Source of the DNA: a bacterium | Lineage (GTDB): Bacteria > Pseudomonadota > Gammaproteobacteria > GCA-002705445 > GCA-002716945 | Assembly (NCBI GenBank): GCA_029979505.1 | Contig: JAPOHH010000004.1 | Span: 1-64,000 of the forward strand | Length of the DNA: 64,000 bases | Direction: 5' to 3' | Part shown: one piece after another, positions 42,697 to 51,676 of the stretch | Numbering within the stretch: position 1 is the first letter of the stretch | Layout: each line of letters begins with the position of its first letter | Program-made: the position numbers and the translations under genes | The notes under the pieces: model-generated | What the model was told of the DNA's origin: nothing | The model's input: the letters and a program-made list of their open reading frames with translations, nothing else | The model's database searches: none

Positions 42697-44396
42697 TACA
42701 TTCTATCCATTGGTTTTATATCCAGCACTTCGAGACCGCTGATTATAATTTTATCTACACATTTTATTAGGGTAACTTTTTCACCTTTCGTAGAAGATGC
42801 AATGATTTTAGTCTCTGCATAGTATGAGTGAAATGTCTGAGCAACTTTATATAAATAGTTTGTTATTATGTCTGGCCTTATCATATTTATAGCTTTATCC
42901 ATTGTATTCTGAAAACTATTGATTAATTCGATAAGCTCAATTTCATTTTTCGTATTTAAGTTATCAAGATTGTCCTTTTCAACAGAAGCATTATCCAAAT
43001 CATTAATAATTTTTGTAATCCTAGCATGAGCATATTGAATGTAATAAATTGGATTATTTTTATTTTTTTTGATTGCAAGATCTACGTCAAATTCTAAATG
43101 CTGCTCCTTCTTTTTTGTTAAATAAAAGTATTTCGTAGCATCAGGTCCAATTTCATTAACTAAATCTTGTATTGGATAAAAATCACCACTTCTCGTAGAC
43201 ATTGAGATAGACTTGCCAGACATAATAAGATTAGCAAATTGTACCAGATGTATTTGCAATCTATTTTCTACATCATATTCCAATGCTTTCATGGCGTTTG
43301 TAAGTCTTACTGCGTAATCATGGTGATCAGCTCCCCAGATATTTATAAGAATGTCATGATTTTCAAACTTGTGAACATGGTAGGCAATATCAGTTGCAAA
43401 GTATGTCATATCACCATTACTTTTAATGAGAACCCTGTCTTTGTCCTCACCAAAAGACGTATTTCTAAACCATAAAGCTCCATCCATTGTATAGCTTAAA
43501 TTACTATCATCTATTTTTTTTAGGACAGTCTTTAATAAGCCCGATTCATATAAATCACTTTCATTAAACCAACTATCAAAATTAATATTAACCGAAGATA
43601 AATCTTTTTTAATATAGTTTTCTATAATCTCATTAACTAATGACTTTCTTATCTTTAAGTAACTATCGATACTTTTGATATAAGTAATTAATTCATCTAT
43701 CGGATTATCTAATAAAGATAAAACTTTCTCTTTATCAATATTTTCAAGATTATTTTTTATTAATTTTGATACGTCATTAACATATGAGCCCTTATATGTT
43801 ACTAATCGACCTTCAGAGTCATCTCTTTCATCACTAAAAATATGATCTTTCTTTCCAAGGTGGCATAAGATAGTACTTATTAATAATAAATCTATTTGTC
43901 TTCCAGCATCATTGACATAATATTGGCGAGTAACATTATGTCCTATTAATGACATAAACCTAGCTGTGGTATCACCCACAATCATGCCCCTTCCATGCCC
44001 AATATGCAATGGTCCTGTTGGATTAGCTGAGACATACTCGACATGAATATTTTTTCTATTTTTCACCTTATCGAAAATTAAATTATTTTTAATTATTCTA
44101 TTGAGTTCTTGAAATTTATTTGATTTTGTAATGAAGAAGTTTATATATCCAGGAGAGGCTATGTCGATTTTTTCAACATCAATAATATTTTCTAAATGAT
44201 TAACTATTTCTTTTGCTATGAGCATTGGATTCTTTTTAAGAATCTTTGCCAGCCTCATAGCTATATTTGTGTAAAGGTCACCATGGGAACTATCAGTAGT
44301 TTTATTAACTTCAATATTTATCTTGTTAATATCATTATAAGATTCATAAAGCTTTTTTAGAGCTTTATTTATTTCAATAATTATATGTTCTTTCAT
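42696..44396 (-). CDS. argS: Arginyl-tRNA synthetase
   Basis: A 566-residue class I synthetase charging tRNA-Arg. The N-terminal additional domain precedes the HIGH motif in VSANPTGPLHIGHGRGM (about 121-137). The KMSK-like loop is SGKSISMSTRSGDFYPI, the variant loop usual for ArgS. The helical anticodon-binding domain includes ARITKIINDL and ends DIKPMDRM, matching the family C-terminus. It lies between priA and the HAD gene with 1 bp overlaps at both ends. The argS-priA neighbourhood also occurs in pseudomonads. Confidence 0.96.
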   Translation of the reverse strand: MKEHIIIEINKALKKLYESYNDINKINIEVNKTTDSSHGDLYTNIAMRLAKILKKNPMLIAKEIVNHLENIIDVEKIDIASPGYINFFITKSNKFQELNRIIKNNLIFDKVKNRKNIHVEYVSANPTGPLHIGHGRGMIVGDTTARFMSLIGHNVTRQYYVNDAGRQIDLLLISTILCHLGKKDHIFSDERDDSEGRLVTYKGSYVNDVSKLIKNNLENIDKEKVLSLLDNPIDELITYIKSIDSYLKIRKSLVNEIIENYIKKDLSSVNINFDSWFNESDLYESGLLKTVLKKIDDSNLSYTMDGALWFRNTSFGEDKDRVLIKSNGDMTYFATDIAYHVHKFENHDILINIWGADHHDYAVRLTNAMKALEYDVENRLQIHLVQFANLIMSGKSISMSTRSGDFYPIQDLVNEIGPDATKYFYLTKKKEQHLEFDVDLAIKKNKNNPIYYIQYAHARITKIINDLDNASVEKDNLDNLNTKNEIELIELINSFQNTMDKAINMIRPDIITNYLYKVAQTFHSYYAETKIIASSTKGEKVTLIKCVDKIIISGLEVLDIKPMDRM

Positions 44397-46357
44397 TATT
44401 GTGTCGGATCAATATCGATATACCATTTAATTTTACTATCTATGCTGGCTAAGTATAACTTAATTCTAGTTATATGTTCCGATAAAAGCTTGTGACTTTT
44501 TGATCCAACTATTATTTGATAGGAATATGTATTATTTTTTTTGAATGTTTCAGCTGGAGAAGGCCCATAAACAAATACAGATTTATTTTTTTTAAATTTC
44601 ACTATTTCTGCAAGTAGCGACTTAGGCTTAAATCTATTGGCAGCTGATATATTTATTATTCCTATATGACTATAGGGTGGCAGATTAACGCTTTCACGTT
44701 CTTTAAGAGCAACTTTGCTGAATTCTTCGTATCCCTCTTTAAGAATCTTTAATAATAAACTATGCTTGGGATTGTTAGTTTGAATGATTACATTTCCTTG
44801 TGATTTTTGTCTACCTGCTCTTCCAGAAACTTGTGTAATTAACTGTCCTGTCTTTTCTAGTCCCCTAAAGTCTGTGCTATATAATCCAGCATCAATATTA
44901 ATTATTCCAACGAGTGATATATTTGGAAAATCATGTCCTTTAACAATCATTTGTGTTCCTACGAAGATATCAATTTTATTATTAGTAGCACTTTCAATAA
45001 AACTTGTTAAGTCCTTCTTAGATGAAATATTGTCACTATCTATTCTTAATACCCTTTTATTTGGAAATAATTCTTTTACTTTATTTTCTAATCTCTGTGT
45101 ACCAACACCTAGAGGTACTAAAGATGGGTTTTCACAACAAGTTTTAACAGATTCAAAATTCTGACTAAATTCGCATTGATGACATATTAGCCTTTCAACA
45201 TTTTTATGATATGTCATGATAGTATTGCATTTTGGACATTTAACAATAGTTTTACATTCACTACAAAGCACTGTATTACTAAAACCTCTTCTACCAATAA
45301 AAAGTATTATTTTCTTGTTTTTACCTAATTCAGATTTCATTTTATCCTTAAGAGTTTTTGATAAACCTTCATCTGGTTTATCGACAGAGGTATCAACAAT
45401 TGTAATTAATGGCATTTTTGATTTATGAAATCGATTAAGTAATTTATATTGCTTATATTTTTTTATATTAATATTATGAAGGGACTCAAAAGATGGGGTA
45501 GCACTTCCAAGAATAACAGGACAGTTAAAATTTTTAGCTCTAACAATACTTATGTCCCTAGCATTGTATTTAAATTTTTCATTTTGTTTATATGATTGAT
45601 CATGTTCTTCATCAACGACAATCAGTTTTAAATTTTTAAATGGTAAGAAAACTGCTGATCTCGTTCCAATAACTACTAGCTTTTCTTCCTCTCTACATGC
45701 TTGGCAAACTCTAAACTTTTGTGTTGGTGTCAAGTGTGAATGATATTCAATCGGCTTTGTTGTCATATATTTTTGAAACCTTGCTACAGTCTGGGGGGTT
45801 AGATTAATTTCAGGAACTAATATTAGAACTTGAGCATTTTCTTCAAGTAAAGATGAAGTAAGATATGTGTAAATTTCTGTTTTGCCTGAACCTGTTACTC
45901 CCTGAATATAGTTAACTTGATATTTGTTGATATTTTTATTAATACTTTTTGCAACTTTGAACTGCTCATCATTAAGGACTAAACTGTCTGGTTTTAATAT
46001 TTCACTATGTTCATATTTACTCTTCGGCTCAGGTTTGTTTTTTCGTTTTATGGGCGTTAAAGCACTAAATAGAACTTGACCTAGGGGATAATGGTAGTAA
46101 TTTGAAGCCCATCTTGAAGTTTTTAGCAACTCCGATGACAGTGTTGGTGTATGATCAAGTAGTTCTTGGATATCTTTAATTTCATAGGAGCCTTTTCTAT
46201 CTACATTATCAAAAAACTTAACAATGATACCTATTCTAATTGACCTGCCAAACGGAACGACTACTCTTGAACCTACTTTGGCATTGACATGGGTGCATCT
46301 ATAGTCAAATAGTTTGTTAACTGGGACATCTAATGCTACAGATACAAATTTATACAT
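44396..46357 (-). CDS. priA: Primosomal protein N' (replication restart helicase PriA)
   Basis: A 653-residue helicase that reloads the replisome at stalled forks. The 3'-DNA-binding domain is N-terminal (MYKFVSVALDVPVNKLFDY). Walker A is GVTGSGKTEIYTYL (about 155-168), Walker B is IVVDEEHD, and ATPSFES and GRAGRQ are motifs III and VI. The zinc-binding insertion has CSEC, CPKC and CHQC pairs, but the fourth pair reads TCCENP instead of CxxC. Length is a little under E. coli PriA (732). A minus-strand TATAAT at 46396-46401 is the likely -10, and DnaA boxes lie where its -35 would be. Confidence 0.94.
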   Translation of the reverse strand: MYKFVSVALDVPVNKLFDYRCTHVNAKVGSRVVVPFGRSIRIGIIVKFFDNVDRKGSYEIKDIQELLDHTPTLSSELLKTSRWASNYYHYPLGQVLFSALTPIKRKNKPEPKSKYEHSEILKPDSLVLNDEQFKVAKSINKNINKYQVNYIQGVTGSGKTEIYTYLTSSLLEENAQVLILVPEINLTPQTVARFQKYMTTKPIEYHSHLTPTQKFRVCQACREEEKLVVIGTRSAVFLPFKNLKLIVVDEEHDQSYKQNEKFKYNARDISIVRAKNFNCPVILGSATPSFESLHNINIKKYKQYKLLNRFHKSKMPLITIVDTSVDKPDEGLSKTLKDKMKSELGKNKKIILFIGRRGFSNTVLCSECKTIVKCPKCNTIMTYHKNVERLICHQCEFSQNFESVKTCCENPSLVPLGVGTQRLENKVKELFPNKRVLRIDSDNISSKKDLTSFIESATNNKIDIFVGTQMIVKGHDFPNISLVGIINIDAGLYSTDFRGLEKTGQLITQVSGRAGRQKSQGNVIIQTNNPKHSLLLKILKEGYEEFSKVALKERESVNLPPYSHIGIINISAANRFKPKSLLAEIVKFKKNKSVFVYGPSPAETFKKNNTYSYQIIVGSKSHKLLSEHITRIKLYLASIDSKIKWYIDIDPTQ

Positions 46358-46411
46358 ATCGAGTAGTATAAACTATGTTTAACAGGGCTTTTATCATTAT
46401 AAGAAGTGAGT

Positions 46412-46446
46412 TTATCCACAGAATCTGTGGATAAATCTGTGGACAA
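46412..46446. promoter_or_regulatory. Cluster of three DnaA boxes
   Basis: TTATCCACA on the plus strand at 46412-46420 and the same sequence on the minus strand at 46426-46434 are perfect R1-type boxes forming an inverted pair five bases apart. A third minus-strand box, TTGTCCACA at 46438-46446, has one mismatch. The cluster overlaps the expected -35 region of priA and lies about 50 bases from an AT-rich stretch. Confidence 0.75.
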
Positions 46447-46615
46447 ATCTCATTTAAAATGAAAATCCCTAAACGTAATACTGCTCCCCTCAAATTGTTC
46501 AATTTATAGTCAAATTAATATTCCTATATATATCAATAATATATAAAGTAAATAATTAGTTTGATTTATATAAATGATTATAAACATATGATTATAGTTA
46601 TCGTTATACTGTCAG

Positions 46616-46643
46616 CTTACACTGTTAATAAATGCTCTATAAT
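46616..46643 (+). promoter_or_regulatory. Putative sigma-70 promoter upstream of the HNH gene
   Basis: CTTACA (46616-46621) and TATAAT (46638-46643) with a 16-base spacer. The -10 is perfect and the -35 matches four of six positions. The start near 46650 would give a leader of about 67 bases. Confidence 0.5.
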
Positions 46644-46716
46644 GGGGCTATTTATAGTTAAATTTAACATTCGTCTATGTATATCACATGATGTATTCTT
46701 GTAATATTAGATAAAT

Positions 46717-47301
46717 ATGGATATTACTAAACAAATTCTTAGATTAAATTATGCTGGATTGCCAATTGGATGGGTTTCCTATCAAACTGCAGTTAGGCTG
46801 TATTGTAATAATCAAGTCACTTATGAATGTGGTAATAGTTCACTGCTTATAAGAGGAGGCTCCAGTAGGATATCTGGGGCACAAAGTACTATTCTTATAA
46901 ATTCCATTGTTGCAACAAAGAACTACAATAAAATTTCATATTCTGATTATATACCTCCATTAACTAATACTACTCTTTTTAAGAGAGATGCATCAACTTG
47001 CTTATATTGTGGAGAATCCTTTTCACTTAAAAGTTTATCTAGAGATCATATTGTACCCTTATCTAAAGGGGGACAAGATAGCTGGATGAATACTGTTACT
47101 GCATGTAAAAGATGTAATAATCATAAAGCTAATAAGACTTTGGATCAGTCTGGAATGGCCTTACTTGCAGTTCCTTTTGTACCCTCAAGAATAGAATATT
47201 TAATCCTCAGAGGAAGAACAATTCTGGCAGACCAGATGGAATTTTTATTGTCACATGTACCTAAATCTAGTTTAATACGCAAAAGGTATACACAAGGGTG
47301 A
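46717..47301 (+). CDS. HNH endonuclease-domain protein
   Basis: The 194-residue protein has an N-terminal region of about 85 residues (LNYAGLPIGWVSYQTAVRLY) followed by a C-terminal HNH domain. In that domain CLYCGESF and CKRCNN supply a zinc site, and RDHIVPLSKGGQDSWMNTV holds the His-His/Asn nuclease core. This is the HNH_5-type architecture found widely in free-living proteobacteria as a single chromosomal gene, not a homing endonuclease. Its biological role is not established; repair or DNA processing is possible. It precedes hemH by 4 bp. Confidence 0.88.
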   Translation: MDITKQILRLNYAGLPIGWVSYQTAVRLYCNNQVTYECGNSSLLIRGGSSRISGAQSTILINSIVATKNYNKISYSDYIPPLTNTTLFKRDASTCLYCGESFSLKSLSRDHIVPLSKGGQDSWMNTVTACKRCNNHKANKTLDQSGMALLAVPFVPSRIEYLILRGRTILADQMEFLLSHVPKSSLIRKRYTQG

Positions 47302-47305
47302 ACAG

Positions 47306-48292
47306 ATGTCTAAAATAACTATCTTGGTTAATCTAGGTACGCCAGATCAGCCATACGAGAAACAGGTTAGAACATATTTGAAAGAGTTCTTGTCTGATAA
47401 ATTCGTTATTAGACTACCCCGCATTTTTTGGCTAACATTATTAAATCTTGTAATATTAAGAACAAGACCTAAGAAGAGTGCTGAATTATACAGAAAAGTC
47501 TGGACCGAGTGGGGATCACCTCTGCTTTTTCATACATATGCTCAGACAGGGCAATTAAGAAAACTAAGCGAAAAAATGGAATTAGACTCTCACTTTGATA
47601 CAGCAATGAGATATGGCAATCCATCTATTAAAAAAGTACTCTACCGAGCAATTGACAATGGCTATAAAGAAATTACTATACTACCCATGTTTCCTCAATA
47701 CTCAACTACCACGACTTTATCAATTTTCGAACTTATAAAAACATTAATAAAAAAAGATAAAAAAAAGTTTTCTGGAATTAAAATAAATGCTGTAAACAGT
47801 TTTCATGATCATAAACTATATATAAAAGCATGTGCACAAAAAATTATCTCTACACAAAAGACCTTAGATAAACCTGATGTTCTTTTATTTTCTTTTCATG
47901 GTATTCCAGAATCATATATTGGTGATTATGAACCTTATCAAAAAGAATGTATAAAAACTGCAAAGCTGATTGCAACAGAATTAAATCTTAATAATAATGA
48001 ATATGAGATTGCTTTTCAGTCAAGGTTTGGAAAAGCAGAATGGATTAAACCCTATTTGTCTTCAAGACTAGAGGAACTTCCAAAAGAGGGCATTAAGAAT
48101 ATACATGTTTTTTGTCCTGGATTTTCATCTGACTGTTTAGAGACAATAGATGAAATAGGCAGGGAATCAAAAGAGGATTTTATGGAGCATGGAGGTGAGA
48201 ACTTTAATTTTATTCCATGTCTCAACAGTGATGAAATATTCATAGAAGCATTAATGGATATACATACATCACCCGATGTAATTATTTTATAA
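47306..48292 (+). CDS. hemH: Ferrochelatase
   Basis: Inserts ferrous iron into protoporphyrin IX, the last step of heme synthesis. The 328-residue protein shows ILVNLGTPDQP at the start, the catalytic histidine in LFSFHGIPESYIGDYEPY (about 192-209), FQSRFGKAEWIKPY (about 235-248) and the acidic FCPGFSSDCLETIDEI segment with the second metal-site glutamate. It follows the HNH gene by 4 bp and its stop overlaps the convergent PFK gene by 6 bp. Heme demand is evident from cytochromes c4 and c5 encoded nearby. Confidence 0.96.
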   Translation: MSKITILVNLGTPDQPYEKQVRTYLKEFLSDKFVIRLPRIFWLTLLNLVILRTRPKKSAELYRKVWTEWGSPLLFHTYAQTGQLRKLSEKMELDSHFDTAMRYGNPSIKKVLYRAIDNGYKEITILPMFPQYSTTTTLSIFELIKTLIKKDKKKFSGIKINAVNSFHDHKLYIKACAQKIISTQKTLDKPDVLLFSFHGIPESYIGDYEPYQKECIKTAKLIATELNLNNNEYEIAFQSRFGKAEWIKPYLSSRLEELPKEGIKNIHVFCPGFSSDCLETIDEIGRESKEDFMEHGGENFNFIPCLNSDEIFIEALMDIHTSPDVIIL

Positions 48293-49546
48293 CTTATATG
48301 ATTTAAGCTTCTTTTTAATGGTATTACACTTTAAGTTTGCATATTTAGGATATCCATCATGATAACTAGGATAATCCTCGCCTTGTATTAAATTTGATAT
48401 GTATTTGTTACAAGTTTTTGTTATTTCTATTCCATTTGCTCTAATATAATTAGTAGGTAATTTTTTTTCGATATTTGCTACATTATCGAGTTTTGTAGAT
48501 CCTATTGACCAATTATATTTACTTTTGCTGGTCGTAGCTTTTATAGTCAACATAATGTCACCTATGTTTTTTTTTGCATAAGCTATTGATGACAAACCCA
48601 GTTTATATGCTTGATCTACGTCAATTTTTGATGCAATGTGCCTCGCTGCTCTTTGTAAGTAATCAGCGACTGCCCAATGAACTTTGTAGTCAAGATTAGT
48701 ATTAATAATAGAGGATAATACTGGTGCAACTCCACCTAATTGTGAATGCCCTAAACTATCTTTAAGACCACTGTCACTTAAAAATTGACCCTTTCCATTT
48801 TTGATACCTTCTGATGCAACTATTACGCAATATCCGTACTTATTGACGGCTTCTTTCACTTTTTTTAGGAAATATTTTTCATTAAATTTAATTTCAGGAA
48901 ACAATATTATATGAGGTGGATCTCCTGCTTTGTTCTTAATTACGCCTGCAGCAGCAGCTAGCCATCCAGCATGCCTGCCCATTACCTCTAAAATAAACAC
49001 CTTTGTAGATGTTTCAGACATCGATTTAACATCTAATGATGCTTCTAGTGTCGATGTTGCAATGTATTTAGCAACAGATCCAAATCCTGGACAATTAGCA
49101 GTAATTGGTAAATCATTATCAATAGTCTTTGGAAGACCAATGCATGTTATTGGATAATTCTTATCTTTAAAAAATTTGCTAATTTTATTTGTTGTATCTT
49201 GAGAATCACCTCCTCCATTATAAAAGAAGTACCTTATATTATGTTTTTTAAAAACATCATAAATTCTTATAAAATTTTTTTCAGATTTTTTAAAATCGTT
49301 CAATTTCAGTCTACATGATCCAAATGCACCACCAGGTGTTTGTTTTAAAAGTTTTAGTTCTGATTGTGATTCTTTAGAAATATCAATCAATTCTTCTTTC
49401 AATGCTCCGAGTATTCCATTTTTACCAACATATAATTTCCCAAATACATTCTTATTTTTTTGATATGCATCTATTACTCCTGCGGCTGTTGCATTAATTA
49501 CAGGTGTTACACCACCAGACTGTGCATAAAAAATATTTCCTTTCAT
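48287..49546 (-). CDS. pfp: Pyrophosphate-dependent 6-phosphofructokinase
   Basis: A 419-residue phosphofructokinase. The N-terminal YAQSGGVTPVINATAAG replaces the usual GGDxPGxN phosphate loop in the way seen in PPi-type enzymes. The donor-discriminating residues are Asp114 in NGGGDSQDTT (Gly in ATP enzymes) and Lys140 in GLPKTIDND (Gly in ATP enzymes), both predicting use of PPi. MGRHAGWLA (substrate binding) follows. PPi-PFK works reversibly, serving glycolysis and gluconeogenesis. It lies 2 bp upstream of the M48 protease gene on the same strand's opposite side of the run (transcribed after it). Confidence 0.88.
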   Translation of the reverse strand: MKGNIFYAQSGGVTPVINATAAGVIDAYQKNKNVFGKLYVGKNGILGALKEELIDISKESQSELKLLKQTPGGAFGSCRLKLNDFKKSEKNFIRIYDVFKKHNIRYFFYNGGGDSQDTTNKISKFFKDKNYPITCIGLPKTIDNDLPITANCPGFGSVAKYIATSTLEASLDVKSMSETSTKVFILEVMGRHAGWLAAAAGVIKNKAGDPPHIILFPEIKFNEKYFLKKVKEAVNKYGYCVIVASEGIKNGKGQFLSDSGLKDSLGHSQLGGVAPVLSSIINTNLDYKVHWAVADYLQRAARHIASKIDVDQAYKLGLSSIAYAKKNIGDIMLTIKATTSKSKYNWSIGSTKLDNVANIEKKLPTNYIRANGIEITKTCNKYISNLIQGEDYPSYHDGYPKYANLKCNTIKKKLKSYKL

Positions 49547-49548
49547 AA

Positions 49549-51033
49549 TTACTCCACTATTTTTATTAGATTACCGACTTCAGGCGTTCCACTAGGATAA
49601 TGACCATTTAGTAGCCTAAGTTTACCCTCAGCATATTTGCCAAGTGGGCTATTTGCAGCTAATTTCTTATATGACATTCCTTCTCTAAATCTTATTACCT
49701 TAATCATTAAACCTTTTGATTTACTTATCTCCTCTTGAGTCATCTTCTGAAATGTTTCCTCTATAATTTTTGTAATATTATCATCATCTACTTCTTTAAA
49801 CTTTTTTATAAATATCCATGCTTTTGGTTTTTTATCATTATTATCAACATCAAAAAATACGGAATACCTTGAATAAGTTACATCAGCTACAGACGTAGTT
49901 TTATATAAATAAGTATAACCAGACATTTTATTTTTATTTAGAGGTTTTTGCTCAATCAACTTATTAGTAGATAAAAATGAAGTTTTATCAATGTTTTGAT
50001 CTAAATAATCTTTTGGTGTTAAACCATTATCTATGTCATCTCTAAGAAGGTTGTTAGTCATCAGAATTATTTCTGACTTATTTTTGGTGATAATTAGCTT
50101 ATCAGGTAAGTTCTTTAAATCCCATCCATCAGGGATAGTAAATTTTATAGCGAAAAAAGGATGATAAAAAGTATTGTATCTCATATAACCCTCTTCATCA
50201 CTCGTACCATAAGGAAGGCCGTCAATCATCTTAAGAAATTCATCCTTATTTTTTTTTCCAGCAATAGTATCAGTTTCATTCATTGCTTTAATTCTATTTT
50301 CTGTAGAGGGATGTGTTGAAAAAATATTATGATATCCAGCGCTTACAGGTCTACCTTCTTTTTTTGCAATCTCATTTTCAAGATCATCAGCACTTTTCAT
50401 GGTTTTTAGAAACTTTGCCATAGCACCTTGGTTATAACCATTTCTACCAAGATATTCTTTTGCTATTTCATCAGCTTCTGATTCATATTTCCTACTGTAA
50501 CCCTTATTAGCTAAGTGATTAAGGAGGTTAAATCCACTGTTAGAAATTGATCCACCGGGGACATTTGAAGCCGCAAGACTTATTAGTAAGTTCGTAACTT
50601 GAGCAGCACTCATACCTCTGACAGCATGCCTAGCAGTAATATGTGCAATTTCATGACTAAGTACACCAGCTAGCTCAGCTTCAGAATTAAAATGAGCTAG
50701 CAATCCTCTATAAAAATAAACATACCCACCAGGAGTAGCAAACGCATTAAAAGTTGGATCATCGATTATTGTAAACTTCCAATCCAAGTTTGGTCGATGA
50801 CTTGATTTTGCTATTTTCTGCCCTAGCTCTTCGTAATACTTGGTAAGTTCTTTATTATCTAATACCTTAGAATTTTTAAGTATCTCTCTGTGATAGGCTC
50901 TTCCCATTTCAATTTCTTGCTGTTCTGTGATAGTCACAAAATCTGGCATACCTGATACAGGATTTTTTGCACATGATGATATAAAACAGAATAGTATAAT
51001 AAAATATAGTTTTGACTTAAGAATTTTTAACAT
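49549..51033 (-). CDS. M48 family metalloprotease lipoprotein
   Basis: I start at the ATG at 51031-51033; the longer frame to 51099 runs into rdgB. The 494-residue precursor has a lipoprotein signal with lipobox ISSC (Cys21). The M48 zinc site is HEIAH at 127-131 with the third ligand in YESEADE (Glu186). The domain is followed by a region resembling the BepA/LoiP-type extension and a C-terminal LysM-like segment (RFREGMSYKKLAANSP and LRLLNG). Such proteases act in outer-membrane protein quality control at the periplasmic face. It overlaps rdgB by 17 bp. Confidence 0.86.
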   Translation of the reverse strand: MLKILKSKLYFIILFCFISSCAKNPVSGMPDFVTITEQQEIEMGRAYHREILKNSKVLDNKELTKYYEELGQKIAKSSHRPNLDWKFTIIDDPTFNAFATPGGYVYFYRGLLAHFNSEAELAGVLSHEIAHITARHAVRGMSAAQVTNLLISLAASNVPGGSISNSGFNLLNHLANKGYSRKYESEADEIAKEYLGRNGYNQGAMAKFLKTMKSADDLENEIAKKEGRPVSAGYHNIFSTHPSTENRIKAMNETDTIAGKKNKDEFLKMIDGLPYGTSDEEGYMRYNTFYHPFFAIKFTIPDGWDLKNLPDKLIITKNKSEIILMTNNLLRDDIDNGLTPKDYLDQNIDKTSFLSTNKLIEQKPLNKNKMSGYTYLYKTTSVADVTYSRYSVFFDVDNNDKKPKAWIFIKKFKEVDDDNITKIIEETFQKMTQEEISKSKGLMIKVIRFREGMSYKKLAANSPLGKYAEGKLRLLNGHYPSGTPEVGNLIKIVE

Positions 51034-51619
51034 AGTCCGTGAAATAATTTGAAAATTTAGTAAGAGCTTTCCCTCTGTGACTAATTTTATGTTTATCATC
51101 AGGCTCTAATTCTGCTGATGTTACATTTCTATCAGGTAAGAAAAAAATAGGGTCGTAACCAAAACCATTTTGTCCTACATGTTTGTCATTTATCTTCCCC
51201 TTCCATGAATCTTGGGCAATAAATGGGAATGGATCATTTGAAAATCTCATAAAAACTATTACACATCTGTAACATGCTCCTCGTTTATCATCTGGAACCC
51301 CATTAAGTTCTTGTAGAAGTTTTTCATTATTCATTTCGTTTGTAGCATTCTCACCAGCATATCTTGCTGACCATACTCCTGGCCGACCATTCAAGTAATC
51401 TACTTCTATTCCAGAATCATCCGCTATAGACGGAAGAGATGTAAAACTTGCTGCACTCCTGGCTTTCAATATTGCATTTTCAACAAATGTTGAACCTGTC
51501 TCTTCAACATCCGGAATATCAATATCTTTACAAGTCACTAATTCAACATTCATTTTAGATAGGATTTGTTGAAACTCAGTTATTTTACCTTTGTTTTTAG
51601 TTGCTAAAAAAATTTTCAT
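51017..51619 (-). CDS. rdgB: XTP/dITP pyrophosphatase RdgB (HAM1)
   Basis: Hydrolyses non-canonical purine nucleoside triphosphates to keep them out of DNA. Start chosen at the ATG at 51617-51619 (MKIFLATKNKGKITEFQQIL), the universal family N-terminus, giving 200 residues. The pyrophosphatase signature is visible: VEETGSTFVENAILKARSAA (about 44-63), IADDSGIEVDYLNGRPGVWS and AGENATN, then FGYDPIFFLPD and SHRGKAL. It is upstream of the M48 gene (17 bp overlap) and divergent from moaC with a 57 bp gap. Confidence 0.95.
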   Translation of the reverse strand: MKIFLATKNKGKITEFQQILSKMNVELVTCKDIDIPDVEETGSTFVENAILKARSAASFTSLPSIADDSGIEVDYLNGRPGVWSARYAGENATNEMNNEKLLQELNGVPDDKRGACYRCVIVFMRFSNDPFPFIAQDSWKGKINDKHVGQNGFGYDPIFFLPDRNVTSAELEPDDKHKISHRGKALTKFSNYFTDYVKNS

Positions 51620-51676
51620 AAAACACCAAGTGAATATATTTGCTATACTATTGTAATATAAATATGTTGGTAAACA

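Larger units (their letters stand above)
46358..46716. other. 359-bp divergent intergenic region between priA and the HNH gene
   Basis: The longest gene-free stretch in the window. It holds a minus-strand TATAAT (46396-46401), three DnaA boxes (46412-46446), a very AT-rich block (about 46495-46610), a plus-strand promoter-like pair (46616-46643), and a 15-bp direct repeat with one mismatch (46502-46516 and 46650-46664, ATTTATAGTYAAATT). No ORF, tRNA or structured RNA was recognised. Confidence 0.7.

Noticed and set aside
46717..47301. Homing endonuclease or intron remnant
   Set aside because: The HNH protein has the common chromosomal HNH_5 layout and sits in operon spacing with hemH; no intron or intein boundaries are visible.
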